Shown: positions 51,482 through 60,876 of the stretch, piece by piece
Numbering within the stretch: the first letter of the stretch is position 1
Layout of the letters: each line of letters begins with the position of its first letter
Source of the DNA: Intestinirhabdus alba
GTDB lineage: Bacteria > Pseudomonadota > Gammaproteobacteria > Enterobacterales > Enterobacteriaceae
DNA: 64,000 nt
Direction: 5' to 3'
NCBI RefSeq assembly: GCF_009711095.1
Contig: NZ_WMJZ01000021.1
Location: 1 to 64,000 of the forward strand
Notes under the pieces: generated by a model
Seen by the model: only the letters and a program-made list of their open reading frames with translations
Database searches by the model: none
Told to the model about the DNA's origin: nothing
Translations under genes and position numbers: made by a program

Positions 51482-51874
51482 TTACAGACTCCAGTTATCG
51501 ATGCCCTTTACCTTTTTTTCATAGAACCATTTGATGGTATTTTGCGCGATAAATACAGAATAGACTAACCCAACAATATAGCCATACCGACCAAGAAACA
51601 TCGCGGGAATCGACAGGAGAATGGCTAACAAAAAAACCAGGATGGCTTTCCGCCACAGACCCAGGCAAAGTAAATAAATACAGCCAAAGACGTAGGCACG
51701 CAAACTGAATCTTACCTTGATTCTCTCCAGCCAGGGTAATTTATTGAATGCCTCTTTATACTCCTTCGGCGGCACAAGTTGCCAGAAGTCGAGAAACCCG
51801 TGCTTCTCGCAGAAATCAAAACGAGTTTTCCACTTTTCTGAAAGTGTACTGTCTTCCCTGTAGTTATAGCTCAT
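51482..51874 (-). CDS. yigF: DUF2628 membrane protein YigF
   Basis: 130 aa (E. coli YigF 126). Soluble N-terminal third with WKTRFDFCEKHGF and a run of hydrophobic helices from about residue 60 to 110. Function unknown. In the same direction as yigG upstream, with a 24-base gap, so probably one operon. AT-richer than corA. Confidence 0.88.
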   Translation of the reverse strand: MSYNYREDSTLSEKWKTRFDFCEKHGFLDFWQLVPPKEYKEAFNKLPWLERIKVRFSLRAYVFGCIYLLCLGLWRKAILVFLLAILLSIPAMFLGRYGYIVGLVYSVFIAQNTIKWFYEKKVKGIDNWSL

Positions 51875-51898
51875 GTTAACTCCATTTAAATATTTAAC

Positions 51899-52282
51899 TT
51901 AAGAGGCGGTTGGTGCCATCATTAATATAACAAAGGTTAAAAAATACCAGCCAAGAAATACCGAGATGCCCGTTCCTCCGCAATCAAAACCTTCAATGCC
52001 GATCTCAACGATGGCGTAAAGATAGATCAGCAGGGTTACGGAGATATAGCTTTTTATATAACTGAAGCCGCTGTCTCTGAGGCGGAAACAGTTGAGCGTG
52101 ATAATAAGGTAGTGCCAGACGATCGTTGCGATGAGCATCAGAAATCCGCTGTCTGTTTCCACCGCCTGAGTAACGATAACGCCGCTAACAATATTTATTA
52201 AAATAAATAACAGGGCGTAACGTAACCTGGCAATACCTCTTTTTCTTTTTATTGCTGGGGCTATAGCGATTATGTTTGTCAC
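51899..52282 (-). CDS. yigG: Inner-membrane protein YigG
   Basis: 127 aa from GTG 52282, preceded at 9 bases by AAGGGA and close to the 126-aa E. coli protein. The frame also opens at ATG 52342 (147 aa). Four hydrophobic segments; conserved FRLRDSGFSYIKS in the middle. An out-of-frame ATG at 52292 lies closer to the same ribosome-binding site, so the true N-terminus is uncertain and a sequence error or indel there is possible. Function unknown. Confidence 0.8.
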   Translation of the reverse strand: MTNIIAIAPAIKRKRGIARLRYALLFILINIVSGVIVTQAVETDSGFLMLIATIVWHYLIITLNCFRLRDSGFSYIKSYISVTLLIYLYAIVEIGIEGFDCGGTGISVFLGWYFLTFVILMMAPTAS

Positions 52283-52402
52283 GGGTCGACATCCCTTGTC
52301 TGATTTTGCGCTCAGGATGGCAATATCCCCACATTCTGGCAAGAGAGGGGGATATTTTTCAGAATATAACCATCAGACTAACGTTTTATCCTGGGGTGGG
52401 TA

Positions 52403-52743
52403 TATACCCGTCATACTTCAAGTTGCATGTGCGTTGGCTTCGGGTTACTCGTCTCATCCATGAGGCTCGCCCTGACGGGCCGCCGCTGCGCGGCATTCAA
52501 ATCTGCTCCGGGCAGATTTGTCGCTCACCCCGGTCACTTACTCCAGTAAGCTCCCGGGGATTAATGAGAGACATCCCTGTCTCTCACCAGAGGCAGCCTG
52601 CGGCTGTTCAAATTCGTTCCTGACGAATTTGTCACTGCGTCGCCGCGTGATTCGGCCTGAAGGCCTCACCCCTTCGGGGCCAGCCCGGGGGCTGTTCAAA
52701 ACGCGCTGCGTTTTGTCCTGCAACTCGAATTATTTAGGGTATA
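52403..52743. repeat. ERIC-like composite element, copy 1 (341 bp)
   Basis: Bounded by ERIC ends: TATACCCGTCATACTTC at the left and GAATTATTTAGGGTATA at the right, with the ERIC core hairpin (CCCCGG...CCGGGG) at 52528-52559. Extra segments bring it from the usual ~127 bp to 341 bp. It is a chain of at least ten short hairpins, including TGAGAGACA/TGTCTCTCA and CAAATTCGT/ACGAATTTG. Its right end runs into rarD and encodes that protein's last residues. No coding role of its own. Confidence 0.88.
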
Positions 52744-53607
52744 GACGGCATCCATGATAAAAATGGCCAGCGCCGCCCAGATGAAGGCGAAGGTGACCAT
52801 CTTATCCGCTCCCGGCGTCTCGCCGTAGAAGGTCACCGCCAGCAGAAACATCAGCGTCGGTCCGATGTACTGGAAAAAGCCCAGCGTGGAGAGACGCAGC
52901 CGCGTGGCCGCGGCGGTAAAACAGAGCAGCGGAATGGTGGTGACAACCCCTGCGGCGATCAGCAGCAGATTCAGCACCATCGTATTGCTCCCCAGGTGGC
53001 TGGTCGGGCTGTCGGCAATACCAAACAGATAGAGTGCGGCAACCGGCAGCAGCCACAGGGTTTCAACCAGCATACCGGTTTGCGCCTCGACGGCGATTTT
53101 CTTACGCACCAGGCCGTAAAGGGCAAAGCTGAACGCCAGCCCAAGGGCGATCACCGGCAGCGAGCCGAAGGTCCAGAGCTGCACCAGCACGCCGCAGACC
53201 GCCAGAAACACCGCCAGCCACTGCATCCGACGGAAGCGTTCGCCAAGGAAGATCATCCCCAGCAGAATATTGACCAGCGGATTGATAAAGTAGCCGAGGC
53301 TGGCCTCCAGCATATGGTGGTTATTCACCGACCAGATAAAGAGCAGCCAGTTGCCGCCGACCAGCACCGCGGAGAGCGCCAGCAGCACGATTTTTTTCGG
53401 CGTTTGCCACAGCGCTTTGACCTGCGGCCAGCGACGGCTAAGGCTTATCAGCGCCACCATAAAGAAAAAGGACCAGATCACCCGGTGCGTCAGAATCTCA
53501 TCGGCGGGAACGTAATCGATAAGCTTAAAGTAAGCGGGGGCGATGCCCCAGATAAAGTAGGCGGCCAGCGCGAGTAATATGCCCTGCCGAGTTTGCTTAG
53601 CGTCCAT
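52696..53607 (-). CDS. rarD: RarD (EamA/DMT-family transporter) with ERIC-encoded C-terminus
   Basis: 303 aa (E. coli 296). Ten transmembrane segments of the drug/metabolite transporter superfamily, with conserved YFIWGIAPAYFKL and LEASLGYFINPLVNILLGMIFLGERF. Start at ATG 53607 (MDAKQTRQG). The last conserved residues are MDAVYT; after that the tail LNNSSCRTKRSAF is read from ERIC copy 1, replacing the native end (E. coli: ...DAIYTQRRTSK). The membrane domain is intact, so function is probably kept. Substrate unknown. Confidence 0.93.
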   Translation of the reverse strand: MDAKQTRQGILLALAAYFIWGIAPAYFKLIDYVPADEILTHRVIWSFFFMVALISLSRRWPQVKALWQTPKKIVLLALSAVLVGGNWLLFIWSVNNHHMLEASLGYFINPLVNILLGMIFLGERFRRMQWLAVFLAVCGVLVQLWTFGSLPVIALGLAFSFALYGLVRKKIAVEAQTGMLVETLWLLPVAALYLFGIADSPTSHLGSNTMVLNLLLIAAGVVTTIPLLCFTAAATRLRLSTLGFFQYIGPTLMFLLAVTFYGETPGADKMVTFAFIWAALAIFIMDAVYTLNNSSCRTKRSAF

Positions 53608-53658
53608 CAGAAGCACTCATCTTAAAAATGTCACCACAGATTACCTGTTTTTATCCGT

Positions 53659-54126
53659 CTACCCCACCATATACGTTGCGGTCGCGCTGGCGATATAGAC
53701 CTGTTCTTCGTTATGCAGCTCCACCCGCGCGACGGCGACTTTATTTCCCGCCCGCAGCAGGCTGCCGGTAGCGGTAAAGCGGCTGCCGCGCCCCGGGCGC
53801 AGATAGTCAACGCGCAGATCGATGGTGCCCATCCGCGACAGCCGCTGGCGCAGCTCATCTTCGCTCATAGTTTCATGACGGGTTAACGTGCTGCCAACGC
53901 ACACCAGCCCGGCGGCAACGTCCAGCGCCGACGCGATTGCCCCGCCGTGAAGAATGTTCTGCACCCGGTTGCCGACCATCATCGGCTGGTTATTAAAGGC
54001 CAGCTGTGCGAACCCTTTCTCATAGCGCTCCAGCTCCAGGCCCAGCGCCTGGTTAAACGGCATATGATAGACAAAAATTTCCCCTACCAGCTTCAGGGCC
54101 TCTTCAGCGGTTAATACGGCAGCCAT
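53659..54126 (-). CDS. yigI: Acyl-CoA thioesterase YigI
   Basis: 155 aa hotdog-fold protein. [19 protein letters not shown] (~residues 60-78) is the helix and catalytic region of PaaI/MenI-like thioesterases. E. coli YigI acts on medium- and long-chain acyl-CoA. 51 bases upstream of rarD on the same strand, probably co-transcribed. Confidence 0.93.
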   Translation of the reverse strand: MAAVLTAEEALKLVGEIFVYHMPFNQALGLELERYEKGFAQLAFNNQPMMVGNRVQNILHGGAIASALDVAAGLVCVGSTLTRHETMSEDELRQRLSRMGTIDLRVDYLRPGRGSRFTATGSLLRAGNKVAVARVELHNEEQVYIASATATYMVG

Positions 54127-54290
54127 ACAATCCCGTGATATTTTTGGTTAACAAAATGTTGATATTATGCTTATTCTTTGTTGATTTCTACTTTCGGACA
54201 GGATGACTAACGACAGGGCACATAACTATGTAAAATGTCTGACACTTAATGACATATATTGAAAATGTTTCGTTCAGGAGAACAACACTA

Positions 54291-55160
54291 ATGCGGGTGA
54301 TTCAGGGTTGGTTGTTACCGGCGGTACTGCTGCCGCTGGCCGCGTATGCGCAAGAAGCGACGATAAAAGAGGTCCATGACGCACCGGCGGTGCGCGGCAG
54401 TATTATCGCCAATCTGTTGCAGGAGCATGATAACCCCTTCACGCTTTACCCTTACGATACCAACTACCTGATCTACACCTCCACCAGCGATCTGAATAAA
54501 GAGGCGATTAGCAGCTATAACTGGTCCGATAACGCCCGTAAAGACGAAGTGAAGTTTCAGCTAAGCCTGGCGTTCCCGCTCTGGCGCGGGATCCTTGGCC
54601 CCAACTCCGTTCTTGGCGCGTCCTATACGCAGCGGTCGTGGTGGCAGCTCTCCAACAGCGAAGAGTCATCGCCGTTTCGCGAAACCAACTACGAGCCGCA
54701 GCTGTTCCTTGGCTTTGCTACCGACTACCGCTTTGCCGGCTGGACGCTACGCGATGTGGAGATGGGCTATAACCATACTTCCAACGGCCGCTCCGAACCC
54801 ACCTCCCGCAGCTGGAATCGCCTCTATACCCGCCTGATGGCGCAGAACGGCAGCTGGCTGGTAGAGGTGAAGCCGTGGTACGTCATCGGCGATACCGACG
54901 ATAACCCGGACATTACCAAATATACGGGCTACTACCAGCTTAAGGTGGGCTATCATCTGGGCGACGCGGTGCTGAGCGCGAAGGGGCAGTATAACTGGAA
55001 TACCGGCTACGGCGGGGCGGAGCTGGGCTTAAGCTATCCGCTGACGAAACACGTTCGCCTCTATACCCAGTTCTGGAGCGGCTACGGTGAATCGCTGATC
55101 GACTACAACTTTAACCAGACCCGCGTCGGCGTTGGCGTGATGCTTAACGATCTCTTCTAA
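54291..55160 (+). CDS. pldA: Outer membrane phospholipase A
   Basis: 289 aa, the E. coli length. Signal peptide of 20 residues ending VYA-type AYA/QEA, then a 12-stranded beta-barrel ending in aromatic Phe. Catalytic His and Ser in GYNHTSNGRS (His142/Ser144 of the mature numbering used for E. coli) and Asn in SWNRLY. Calcium-dependent; degrades misplaced outer-leaflet phospholipid. ATG 54291 follows AGGAG; the frame is open from 54249. Confidence 0.96.
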   Translation: MRVIQGWLLPAVLLPLAAYAQEATIKEVHDAPAVRGSIIANLLQEHDNPFTLYPYDTNYLIYTSTSDLNKEAISSYNWSDNARKDEVKFQLSLAFPLWRGILGPNSVLGASYTQRSWWQLSNSEESSPFRETNYEPQLFLGFATDYRFAGWTLRDVEMGYNHTSNGRSEPTSRSWNRLYTRLMAQNGSWLVEVKPWYVIGDTDDNPDITKYTGYYQLKVGYHLGDAVLSAKGQYNWNTGYGGAELGLSYPLTKHVRLYTQFWSGYGESLIDYNFNQTRVGVGVMLNDLF

Positions 55161-55175
55161 GCGATGATTGCGTTT

Positions 55176-55513
55176 TATACCCGTCATACTTCAGGTTGCC
55201 TGTGCGTTGGCTGCGGGTTACTCGTCTCATCCATGAGACTCGCCCTGACGGGCCGCCGCTGCGCGGCGTTCAAATCTGCTCCCGACAGATTTGTTACTCA
55301 CTCCGGTCACAGTGTTTGCTATGCTCCCGGAGATGAATGAGGGACATCCCTGTCCCTCACCGAAGGCGACCTGCGGTCGGGCAAATTCGTTCCTGACGAA
55401 TTTGTTGCTCGTTTGCCGCGTGATTCGGCCTGAAGGCCTCACCCCTCCGGGCCAGCCGGGGGCTGTTCAAAACGCGCTGCGTTTTGTCTGCAACTCGAAT
55501 TATTTAGGGTATA
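55176..55513. repeat. ERIC-like composite element, copy 2 (338 bp)
   Basis: Same orientation and plan as copy 1: starts TATACCCGTCATACTTC, ends GAATTATTTAGGGTATA, with the same inserted segments. It differs at several stem positions, where both strands of the hairpin changed together: TGAGGGACA/TGTCCCTCA, CGACC/GGTCG and CTCCGG/CCGGAG. It fills the pldA-recQ gap, beginning 16 bases after pldA. Confidence 0.88.
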
Positions 55514-55581
55514 AACATTGCAGTTTCTCTCTCAGACGCTGAAAATAGCGCCTGTTTTGTTTGACGGCGAACGGGGTTAAT

Positions 55582-57411
55582 GTGGCGCAGGCGGAAGTGT
55601 TAAATCTGGAATCCGGGGCTAAACAGGTTTTACAGGAGACCTTCGGCTACCAGCAGTTCCGCCCCGGCCAGCAGGCCATTGTCAGCACCGCGCTCTCCGG
55701 GCGCGACTGCCTCGTCGTTATGCCGACCGGCGGCGGAAAATCCCTCTGCTATCAGATCCCCGCGCTGCTGCTTAGCGGCCTGACGGTGGTTGTTTCACCG
55801 CTTATCTCCCTGATGAAGGACCAGGTCGACCAGCTGCTGGCCAACGGCGTGGCGGCGGCGTGCCTGAACTCCACCCAGAGCCGCGACCAACAGCTGGCGG
55901 TGATGGCGGGCTGCCGTAGCGGGCAGATCCGGCTACTGTATATCGCCCCTGAACGGCTGATGCTGGACAACTTCCTCGATCATCTGGCGCACTGGAACCC
56001 GGTGCTGCTGGCGGTGGACGAGGCGCACTGTATTTCCCAGTGGGGGCACGATTTCCGTCCGGAATACGCCGCGCTGGGCCAGCTGCGCCAGCGTTTTCCC
56101 GCCCTGCCGTTTATGGCCCTGACCGCCACCGCCGATGATACCACCCGGCAGGACATTATTCGTCTGCTGGGGCTGAACGACCCTCTCATTCAGATCAGCA
56201 GCTTTGATCGACCGAACATCCGCTACATGCTGATGGAGAAGTTTAAGCCGCTCGATCAGCTGATGCGCTACGTGCAGGAGCAGCGCGGCAAGTCCGGTAT
56301 TATCTACTGCAACAGCCGCGCAAAGGTGGAAGACACCGCCGCGCGCCTGCAAAGCCGCGGCATCAGCGCGGCGGCCTATCATGCGGGCCTGGATAACGCC
56401 GTGCGCGCCGACGTGCAGGAGAAGTTTCAGCGCGACGATCTGCAGATTGTGGTGGCGACCGTGGCCTTTGGTATGGGCATCAACAAGCCCAACGTGCGCT
56501 TTGTGGTGCACTTTGATATTCCCCGCAACATCGAATCCTATTACCAGGAGACCGGCCGCGCCGGGCGTGACGGCCTGCCCGCAGAGGCAATGCTGTTCTA
56601 CGATCCGGCGGATATGGCGTGGCTGCGCCGCTGCCTGGAGGAGAAACCCGCCGGGCAACTGCTGGATATTGAGCGGCACAAGCTGAATGCGATGGGGGCC
56701 TTTGCCGAGGCGCAAACCTGCCGACGCCTGGTGCTGCTTAACTATTTTGGCGAAGGGCGGCAGGAGCCGTGCGGCAACTGCGATATTTGCCTCGATCCGC
56801 CGAAACGGTACGACGGCCTGAAGGATGCCCAGATTGCGCTGTCGACCATCGGCCGGGTTAACCAGCGTTTCGGCATGGGCTACGTGGTGGAAGTGATCCG
56901 CGGGGCCAACAGCCAGCGTATCCGCGATCTGGGCCATGATAAGCTCAAGGTTTACGGCATGGGGCGGGAAAAAAGCCATGAGCACTGGGTCAGCGTGATT
57001 CGTCAGCTTATCCATCTTGGGCTGGTGACGCAGAACATCGCCCAGCATTCGGCGCTACAGATGACGGACGCCGCCCGCCCGGTGCTGCGCGGCGAAGCGC
57101 CGCTGCAGCTTGCCGTGCCGCGTATCGTCGCGCTGAAGCCGCGCGTAATGCAAAAATCTTTCGGCGGCAACTACGATCGCAGACTGTTCGCCAAGCTGCG
57201 CAAGCTGCGCAAGGCCATCGCCGATGAGGAGAATATTCCGCCGTACGTGGTGTTCAACGACGCGACGCTCATTGAGATGGCCGAGCAGACGCCGGTTTCC
57301 GCAGGCGAGATGCTGAGCGTCAACGGCGTCGGGATGCGTAAACTGGAACGCTTTGGCAAACCGTTTATGGCGCTGATCCGCGCCCACGTCGACGGCGAAG
57401 AGGAAGAGTAG
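55582..57411 (+). CDS. recQ: ATP-dependent DNA helicase RecQ
   Basis: 609 aa, the E. coli length, from GTG 55582 ([11 protein letters not shown]). SF2 3'-5' helicase. Walker [17 protein letters not shown] box [18 protein letters not shown], motif [12 protein letters not shown], zinc ligands in [12 protein letters not shown]...CGNCDIC (~residues 380-400), winged-helix RQC domain and C-terminal HRDC domain (~530-605). The frame opens upstream at 55561. Confidence 0.96.
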   Translation: MAQAEVLNLESGAKQVLQETFGYQQFRPGQQAIVSTALSGRDCLVVMPTGGGKSLCYQIPALLLSGLTVVVSPLISLMKDQVDQLLANGVAAACLNSTQSRDQQLAVMAGCRSGQIRLLYIAPERLMLDNFLDHLAHWNPVLLAVDEAHCISQWGHDFRPEYAALGQLRQRFPALPFMALTATADDTTRQDIIRLLGLNDPLIQISSFDRPNIRYMLMEKFKPLDQLMRYVQEQRGKSGIIYCNSRAKVEDTAARLQSRGISAAAYHAGLDNAVRADVQEKFQRDDLQIVVATVAFGMGINKPNVRFVVHFDIPRNIESYYQETGRAGRDGLPAEAMLFYDPADMAWLRRCLEEKPAGQLLDIERHKLNAMGAFAEAQTCRRLVLLNYFGEGRQEPCGNCDICLDPPKRYDGLKDAQIALSTIGRVNQRFGMGYVVEVIRGANSQRIRDLGHDKLKVYGMGREKSHEHWVSVIRQLIHLGLVTQNIAQHSALQMTDAARPVLRGEAPLQLAVPRIVALKPRVMQKSFGGNYDRRLFAKLRKLRKAIADEENIPPYVVFNDATLIEMAEQTPVSAGEMLSVNGVGMRKLERFGKPFMALIRAHVDGEEEE

Positions 57412-57478
57412 TCAGCCGGATGAAAAGCTGCCAGGATGAGGGTTCTCTGAACCCTTCCCCCCGCGAGAACTATCGATC

Positions 57479-58099
57479 ATGCTAACGTTATTTTTTTCCG
57501 TGGCCGTGATGCATCTCCTTGCGCTGATCAGCCCCGGCCCCGACTTTTTCTTTGTTTCTCAGACCGCCGTCAGCCGCTCGCGCAAAGAGGCGATGCTGGG
57601 CGTGCTGGGCATTACCTGCGGCGTAATGGTCTGGTCGGGCGTGGCGCTGCTTGGCCTGAATCTGATCGTTGAAAAAATGGCCTGGCTGCATACCATCATT
57701 ATGGTCGGCGGCGGCATGTATCTGTGCTGGCTGGGCTACCAGATGCTGCGCGGGGCGTTGAAAAAGCGTGCTGTCGGCGATCCCGCCCCGCAGGTGGAGC
57801 TGGCCCAGGGGGGCCGCAGCTTTATTAAGGGGCTGTTAACCAACCTGGCGAACCCGAAAGCGATTGTCTATTTTGGCTCGGTATTCTCGCTGTTTGTTGG
57901 CGACAGCGTCGGTGCGGCCGCCCGCTGGGGAATTTTCGTCCTGATTGCCGTCGAAACCTTTGCCTGGTTTACCGTCGTCGCCAGCCTGTTTGCCCTGCCG
58001 AAAATACGCCTTGGCTATCAGCGGCTGGCGAAATGGATCGACGGCTTTGCCGGCGCGCTGTTCGCGGGTTTTGGTATTCATCTGATCGTGTCGCGCTAA
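57479..58099 (+). CDS. rhtC: Threonine efflux protein RhtC
   Basis: 206 aa LysE/RhtB-family exporter with about six transmembrane helices and the N-terminal signature SPGPDFFFVSQTAVSRSRKEA. Exports threonine. Convergent with rhtB, its paralogue. Confidence 0.95.
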   Translation: MLTLFFSVAVMHLLALISPGPDFFFVSQTAVSRSRKEAMLGVLGITCGVMVWSGVALLGLNLIVEKMAWLHTIIMVGGGMYLCWLGYQMLRGALKKRAVGDPAPQVELAQGGRSFIKGLLTNLANPKAIVYFGSVFSLFVGDSVGAAARWGIFVLIAVETFAWFTVVASLFALPKIRLGYQRLAKWIDGFAGALFAGFGIHLIVSR

Positions 58100-58129
58100 C
58101 CCTCCCGCCGGATCGCCGTCCGGCCGTTT

Positions 58130-58750
58130 TCAGACGTGTCGCGCCGATGCCAGCAGCCCGCCCACCAGGATAAACAGTGAACCAAACCCTCTGTTGAGGG
58201 CCTTCATCTGCTTCGCTCCCTTAATCCATCCGGCGATCCTTTGTGCCAGCGCGGCGTAGCCGATCATAACGATAATATCGACCACGATGGTGGTAACCCC
58301 GAGGAGGAGATACTGCATCAGCTGGGGCTGGTGCGGGATAATAAACTGGGGAAACAGGGCGGCGAGAAAGACGATGCTCTTTGGGTTAGTCAAATTCACC
58401 AGCACCGCCCGCCTGAACAGATTTCCCCGCGTCCGGACCTGGGCCAGGGTATTGAGGTCGATGGCTCCCGCGGCGCGCCACTGCTGGATACCCAGCCAAA
58501 TCAGCCAGGTTGCGCCGGCCCATTTCAGCACCTCGAAGGCGAGCGCCGAACGGGAAAAGAGCGCGCCCAGGCCAACGCCGACCAGCACAATATGTATTGC
58601 CAGCCCGCTCTGCAGGCCAGCGATAGAGGCGGCTGCGCCGCGATAGCCGTGGTTAATGGAGGTGGTCATGGTGTTGATAGCGCCGGAGCCGGGGGAAAGG
58701 CTTAAAATCATCGACGTCAGCAGGTAGGCGAACCACCACTCAAAGGTCAT
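58130..58750 (-). CDS. rhtB: Homoserine/homoserine-lactone efflux protein RhtB
   Basis: 206 aa LysE/RhtB family. [21 protein letters not shown] is the family N-terminal signature; [18 protein letters not shown] follows in the fourth helix region. ATG 58750 gives the E. coli length; the frame extends to 58933 into the pldB promoter. Divergent from pldB. Confidence 0.95.
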   Translation of the reverse strand: MTFEWWFAYLLTSMILSLSPGSGAINTMTTSINHGYRGAAASIAGLQSGLAIHIVLVGVGLGALFSRSALAFEVLKWAGATWLIWLGIQQWRAAGAIDLNTLAQVRTRGNLFRRAVLVNLTNPKSIVFLAALFPQFIIPHQPQLMQYLLLGVTTIVVDIIVMIGYAALAQRIAGWIKGAKQMKALNRGFGSLFILVGGLLASARHV

Positions 58751-58902
58751 AGCAAACTCCCTGATTGACTGTTTATTCGCGGCGGATGACCGGAGGGCCG
58801 CTCCGCCGGTCCCTTGAAGTATGCCGAGTATATGCCACAATACGCTTCTGTCGCAGCAAAGCGTTTGAAACGACCCTATCAGAGAAACGAGGATGGAAGC
58901 CG

Positions 58903-59895
58903 ATGTTTCAGCAGCAGAAAGAGTGGGAATCACGAGAAGATGCTTTTGCTGCTTTTTCTATGGGGCCGCTAACGAATTTCTGGCGACGGCGGGAAGAGGC
59001 GGAGTTTACCGGCGTGGGCGATGTTCCCGTGCGTTTTGTCCGTTTTCGCGCAAAGGAAAATGACCGCGTCGTCGTCATCAGCCCCGGCCGCATTGAGAGC
59101 TACGTGAAGTATGCCGAAGTGGCGTACGATCTGTTTCATCTCGGTTTTGACGTGTTGATTATCGATCACCGCGGGCAGGGGCGTTCCGGGCGTATGCTGC
59201 CGGACCCGAACCGCGGGCACGTCGATCGCTTCAATGATTACGTGGATGATTTTGCCGCTTTCTGGCAGCAGGAGGTGCGGCCGGGGGCGTGGCGCAGACG
59301 CTACATTCTGGCCCACTCGATGGGTGGCGCTATCGCCACGCTGTTTCTGCAGCGCCACCCCGGGCAGTGCGATGCGGCTGCGCTCTGCGCGCCGATGTTC
59401 GGCATCGTGATTCGCCTGCCTTCAGTGATGGTGCGCCATATTCTCGACTGGGCCGAAGAGTATCCGCGCATTCGCGAAGGTTACGCTATTGGCACCGGGC
59501 GCTGGCGGGCGCTGCCGTTCGGTATAAATTTACTGACCCACAGCCGACAGCGCTACCGGCGCAACCTGCGCTTTTATGCCGATGAGCCTCAGCTGCGCGT
59601 CGGGGGACCAACGCTGCACTGGGTGCGGGAAGGTCTTCAGGCCGGCAGTCAGGTGCTGGCGGGGGCGGGCGGCGACGCCACGCCAACGCTGATAATCCAG
59701 GCGGAGGAAGAGCGGGTGGTGGATAACCGGATGCACGACCGCTATTGTGAAATTCGCGCCGCGGCGGGCCATCCGGTAGAAGGGAGGGTGCCGCTGGTGA
59801 TAAAGGGTGCCTATCATGAAATTCTTTTTGAAAAAGACGCCATGCGCGCAGCCGCGCTCAACGCTATCGTTGAATTTTTCAACGGGCATAACTAA
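58903..59895 (+). CDS. pldB: Lysophospholipase L2
   Basis: 330 aa (E. coli 340). Alpha/beta hydrolase with nucleophile elbow LAHSMGGA (Ser ~147), [22 protein letters not shown] oxyanion region and catalytic His in [10 protein letters not shown]. Acts on lysophospholipids at the inner membrane. ATG 58903 is chosen (MFQQQKEW). yigL follows after 42 bases. In E. coli and Salmonella the sRNA SgrS pairs within pldB and raises yigL output; the site was not checked here. Confidence 0.95.
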   Translation: MFQQQKEWESREDAFAAFSMGPLTNFWRRREEAEFTGVGDVPVRFVRFRAKENDRVVVISPGRIESYVKYAEVAYDLFHLGFDVLIIDHRGQGRSGRMLPDPNRGHVDRFNDYVDDFAAFWQQEVRPGAWRRRYILAHSMGGAIATLFLQRHPGQCDAAALCAPMFGIVIRLPSVMVRHILDWAEEYPRIREGYAIGTGRWRALPFGINLLTHSRQRYRRNLRFYADEPQLRVGGPTLHWVREGLQAGSQVLAGAGGDATPTLIIQAEEERVVDNRMHDRYCEIRAAAGHPVEGRVPLVIKGAYHEILFEKDAMRAAALNAIVEFFNGHN

Positions 59896-59937
59896 CTCAC
59901 TCAGCGAAAACCGCTTTGCTTAGAGGTTAAACCTTTT

Positions 59938-60738
59938 ATGTATCAAATCGTTGCGTCTGACCTGGACGGCACGCTGCTTTCTCCCGATCATACACTTTCC
60001 CCTTACGCGAAAGAGACGCTGAAGCTGTTAACCGCCCGCGGCGTCAACTTTGTATTCGCCACCGGCCGCCACCATGTCGACGTTGGGCAAATCCGCGATG
60101 GCCTTGAGATTAAGGCTTACATGATCACCTCCAACGGCGCGCGGGTGCATGATACCGATGGGCGGCTGGTCTTCACCCATAATCTGGATAGTGATATCGC
60201 CAGCGACCTCTTCGGCGTGGTGGATGACAGCCCGGATATCATCACCAACGTCTATCGCGACGATGAGTGGTTTATGAACCGCCATCGTCCGGATGAGATG
60301 CGTTTTTTCAAGGAGGCGGTATTTAACTATTCGCTGTTTAAACCGGCGCTGCTGGAGCCGGAGGGCGTCAGCAAGATCTTCTTTACCAGCGACGCCCATG
60401 AGCGGCTGCTGCCGCTGGAGCAGGCGATTAACGCCCGCTGGGGCAATCGGGTTAACGTCAGCTTCTCCACCCTGACCTGTCTGGAGGTCATGGCCGGCGG
60501 CGTTTCGAAAGGTCATGCGCTGGAGGCGGTGGCGAAGGCGATGGGTTACGACCTGAAAGCGTGCATCGCCTTTGGCGACGGCATGAACGACGCCGAAATG
60601 CTGTCGATGGCAGGCAAGGGCTGCATTATGGCTAATGCGCATCAGCGGCTGAAAGATCTGTACCCGGAGCTGCAGGTGATCGGCGATAACGCTGAAGATG
60701 CGGTGCCGCGCTATCTGCGTAAGCTGTATCTTGTTTAA
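59938..60738 (+). CDS. yigL: HAD phosphatase YigL (pyridoxal-P / sugar-P)
   Basis: 266 aa HAD subfamily IIB. Motif I ASDLDGTLLSPDH (residues ~6-18), motif II FATGR, Lys in GVSKGHALE and motif IV FGDGMNDAEMLSMAG. Dephosphorylates sugar phosphates and PLP, relieving sugar-phosphate stress under SgrS control. Last backbone gene before the vgrG locus; E. coli has yigM, metR and metE next. Confidence 0.95.
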   Translation: MYQIVASDLDGTLLSPDHTLSPYAKETLKLLTARGVNFVFATGRHHVDVGQIRDGLEIKAYMITSNGARVHDTDGRLVFTHNLDSDIASDLFGVVDDSPDIITNVYRDDEWFMNRHRPDEMRFFKEAVFNYSLFKPALLEPEGVSKIFFTSDAHERLLPLEQAINARWGNRVNVSFSTLTCLEVMAGGVSKGHALEAVAKAMGYDLKACIAFGDGMNDAEMLSMAGKGCIMANAHQRLKDLYPELQVIGDNAEDAVPRYLRKLYLV

Positions 60739-60778
60739 CCTGTCCTTATGTGCTTAATTAGCGCGTGGGGATAAATTT

Positions 60779-60810
60779 TATACCTGTCATCACGAAGTAT
60801 GACGGGTATA
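60779..60810. repeat. ERIC-end remnant palindrome
   Basis: TATACCTGTCAT and ATGACGGGTATA form a 12-bp hairpin with one mismatch. The right arm, GAAGTATGACGGGTATA at 60794-60810, is the exact reverse complement of the left end of ERIC copy 1. It lies between yigL and vgrG, at the left edge of the variable region. Confidence 0.7.
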
Positions 60811-60876
60811 TACAGTGCAGTGACTCACTCACTTAAGGCATGTCTGGTTTTATGCCTGCCGAAGTAAAGGAATACA

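Noticed and set aside
52538-52723. 61-aa minus-strand frame in ERIC copy 1
   Set aside because: Made entirely of repeat sequence. Similar frames in many genomes are annotated as hypothetical proteins, but they are repeat shadows.
55227-55442. 71-aa minus-strand frame in ERIC copy 2
   Set aside because: Same repeat-derived frame as in copy 1; differences follow hairpin covariation, not coding constraint.
52403-55513. CRISPR array
   Set aside because: Short repeated hairpins occur in the ERIC-like elements, but there are no regularly spaced identical repeats, spacers or cas genes.
55933-57048. 371-aa antisense frame over recQ
   Set aside because: Shadow of recQ; no start signal or domain.
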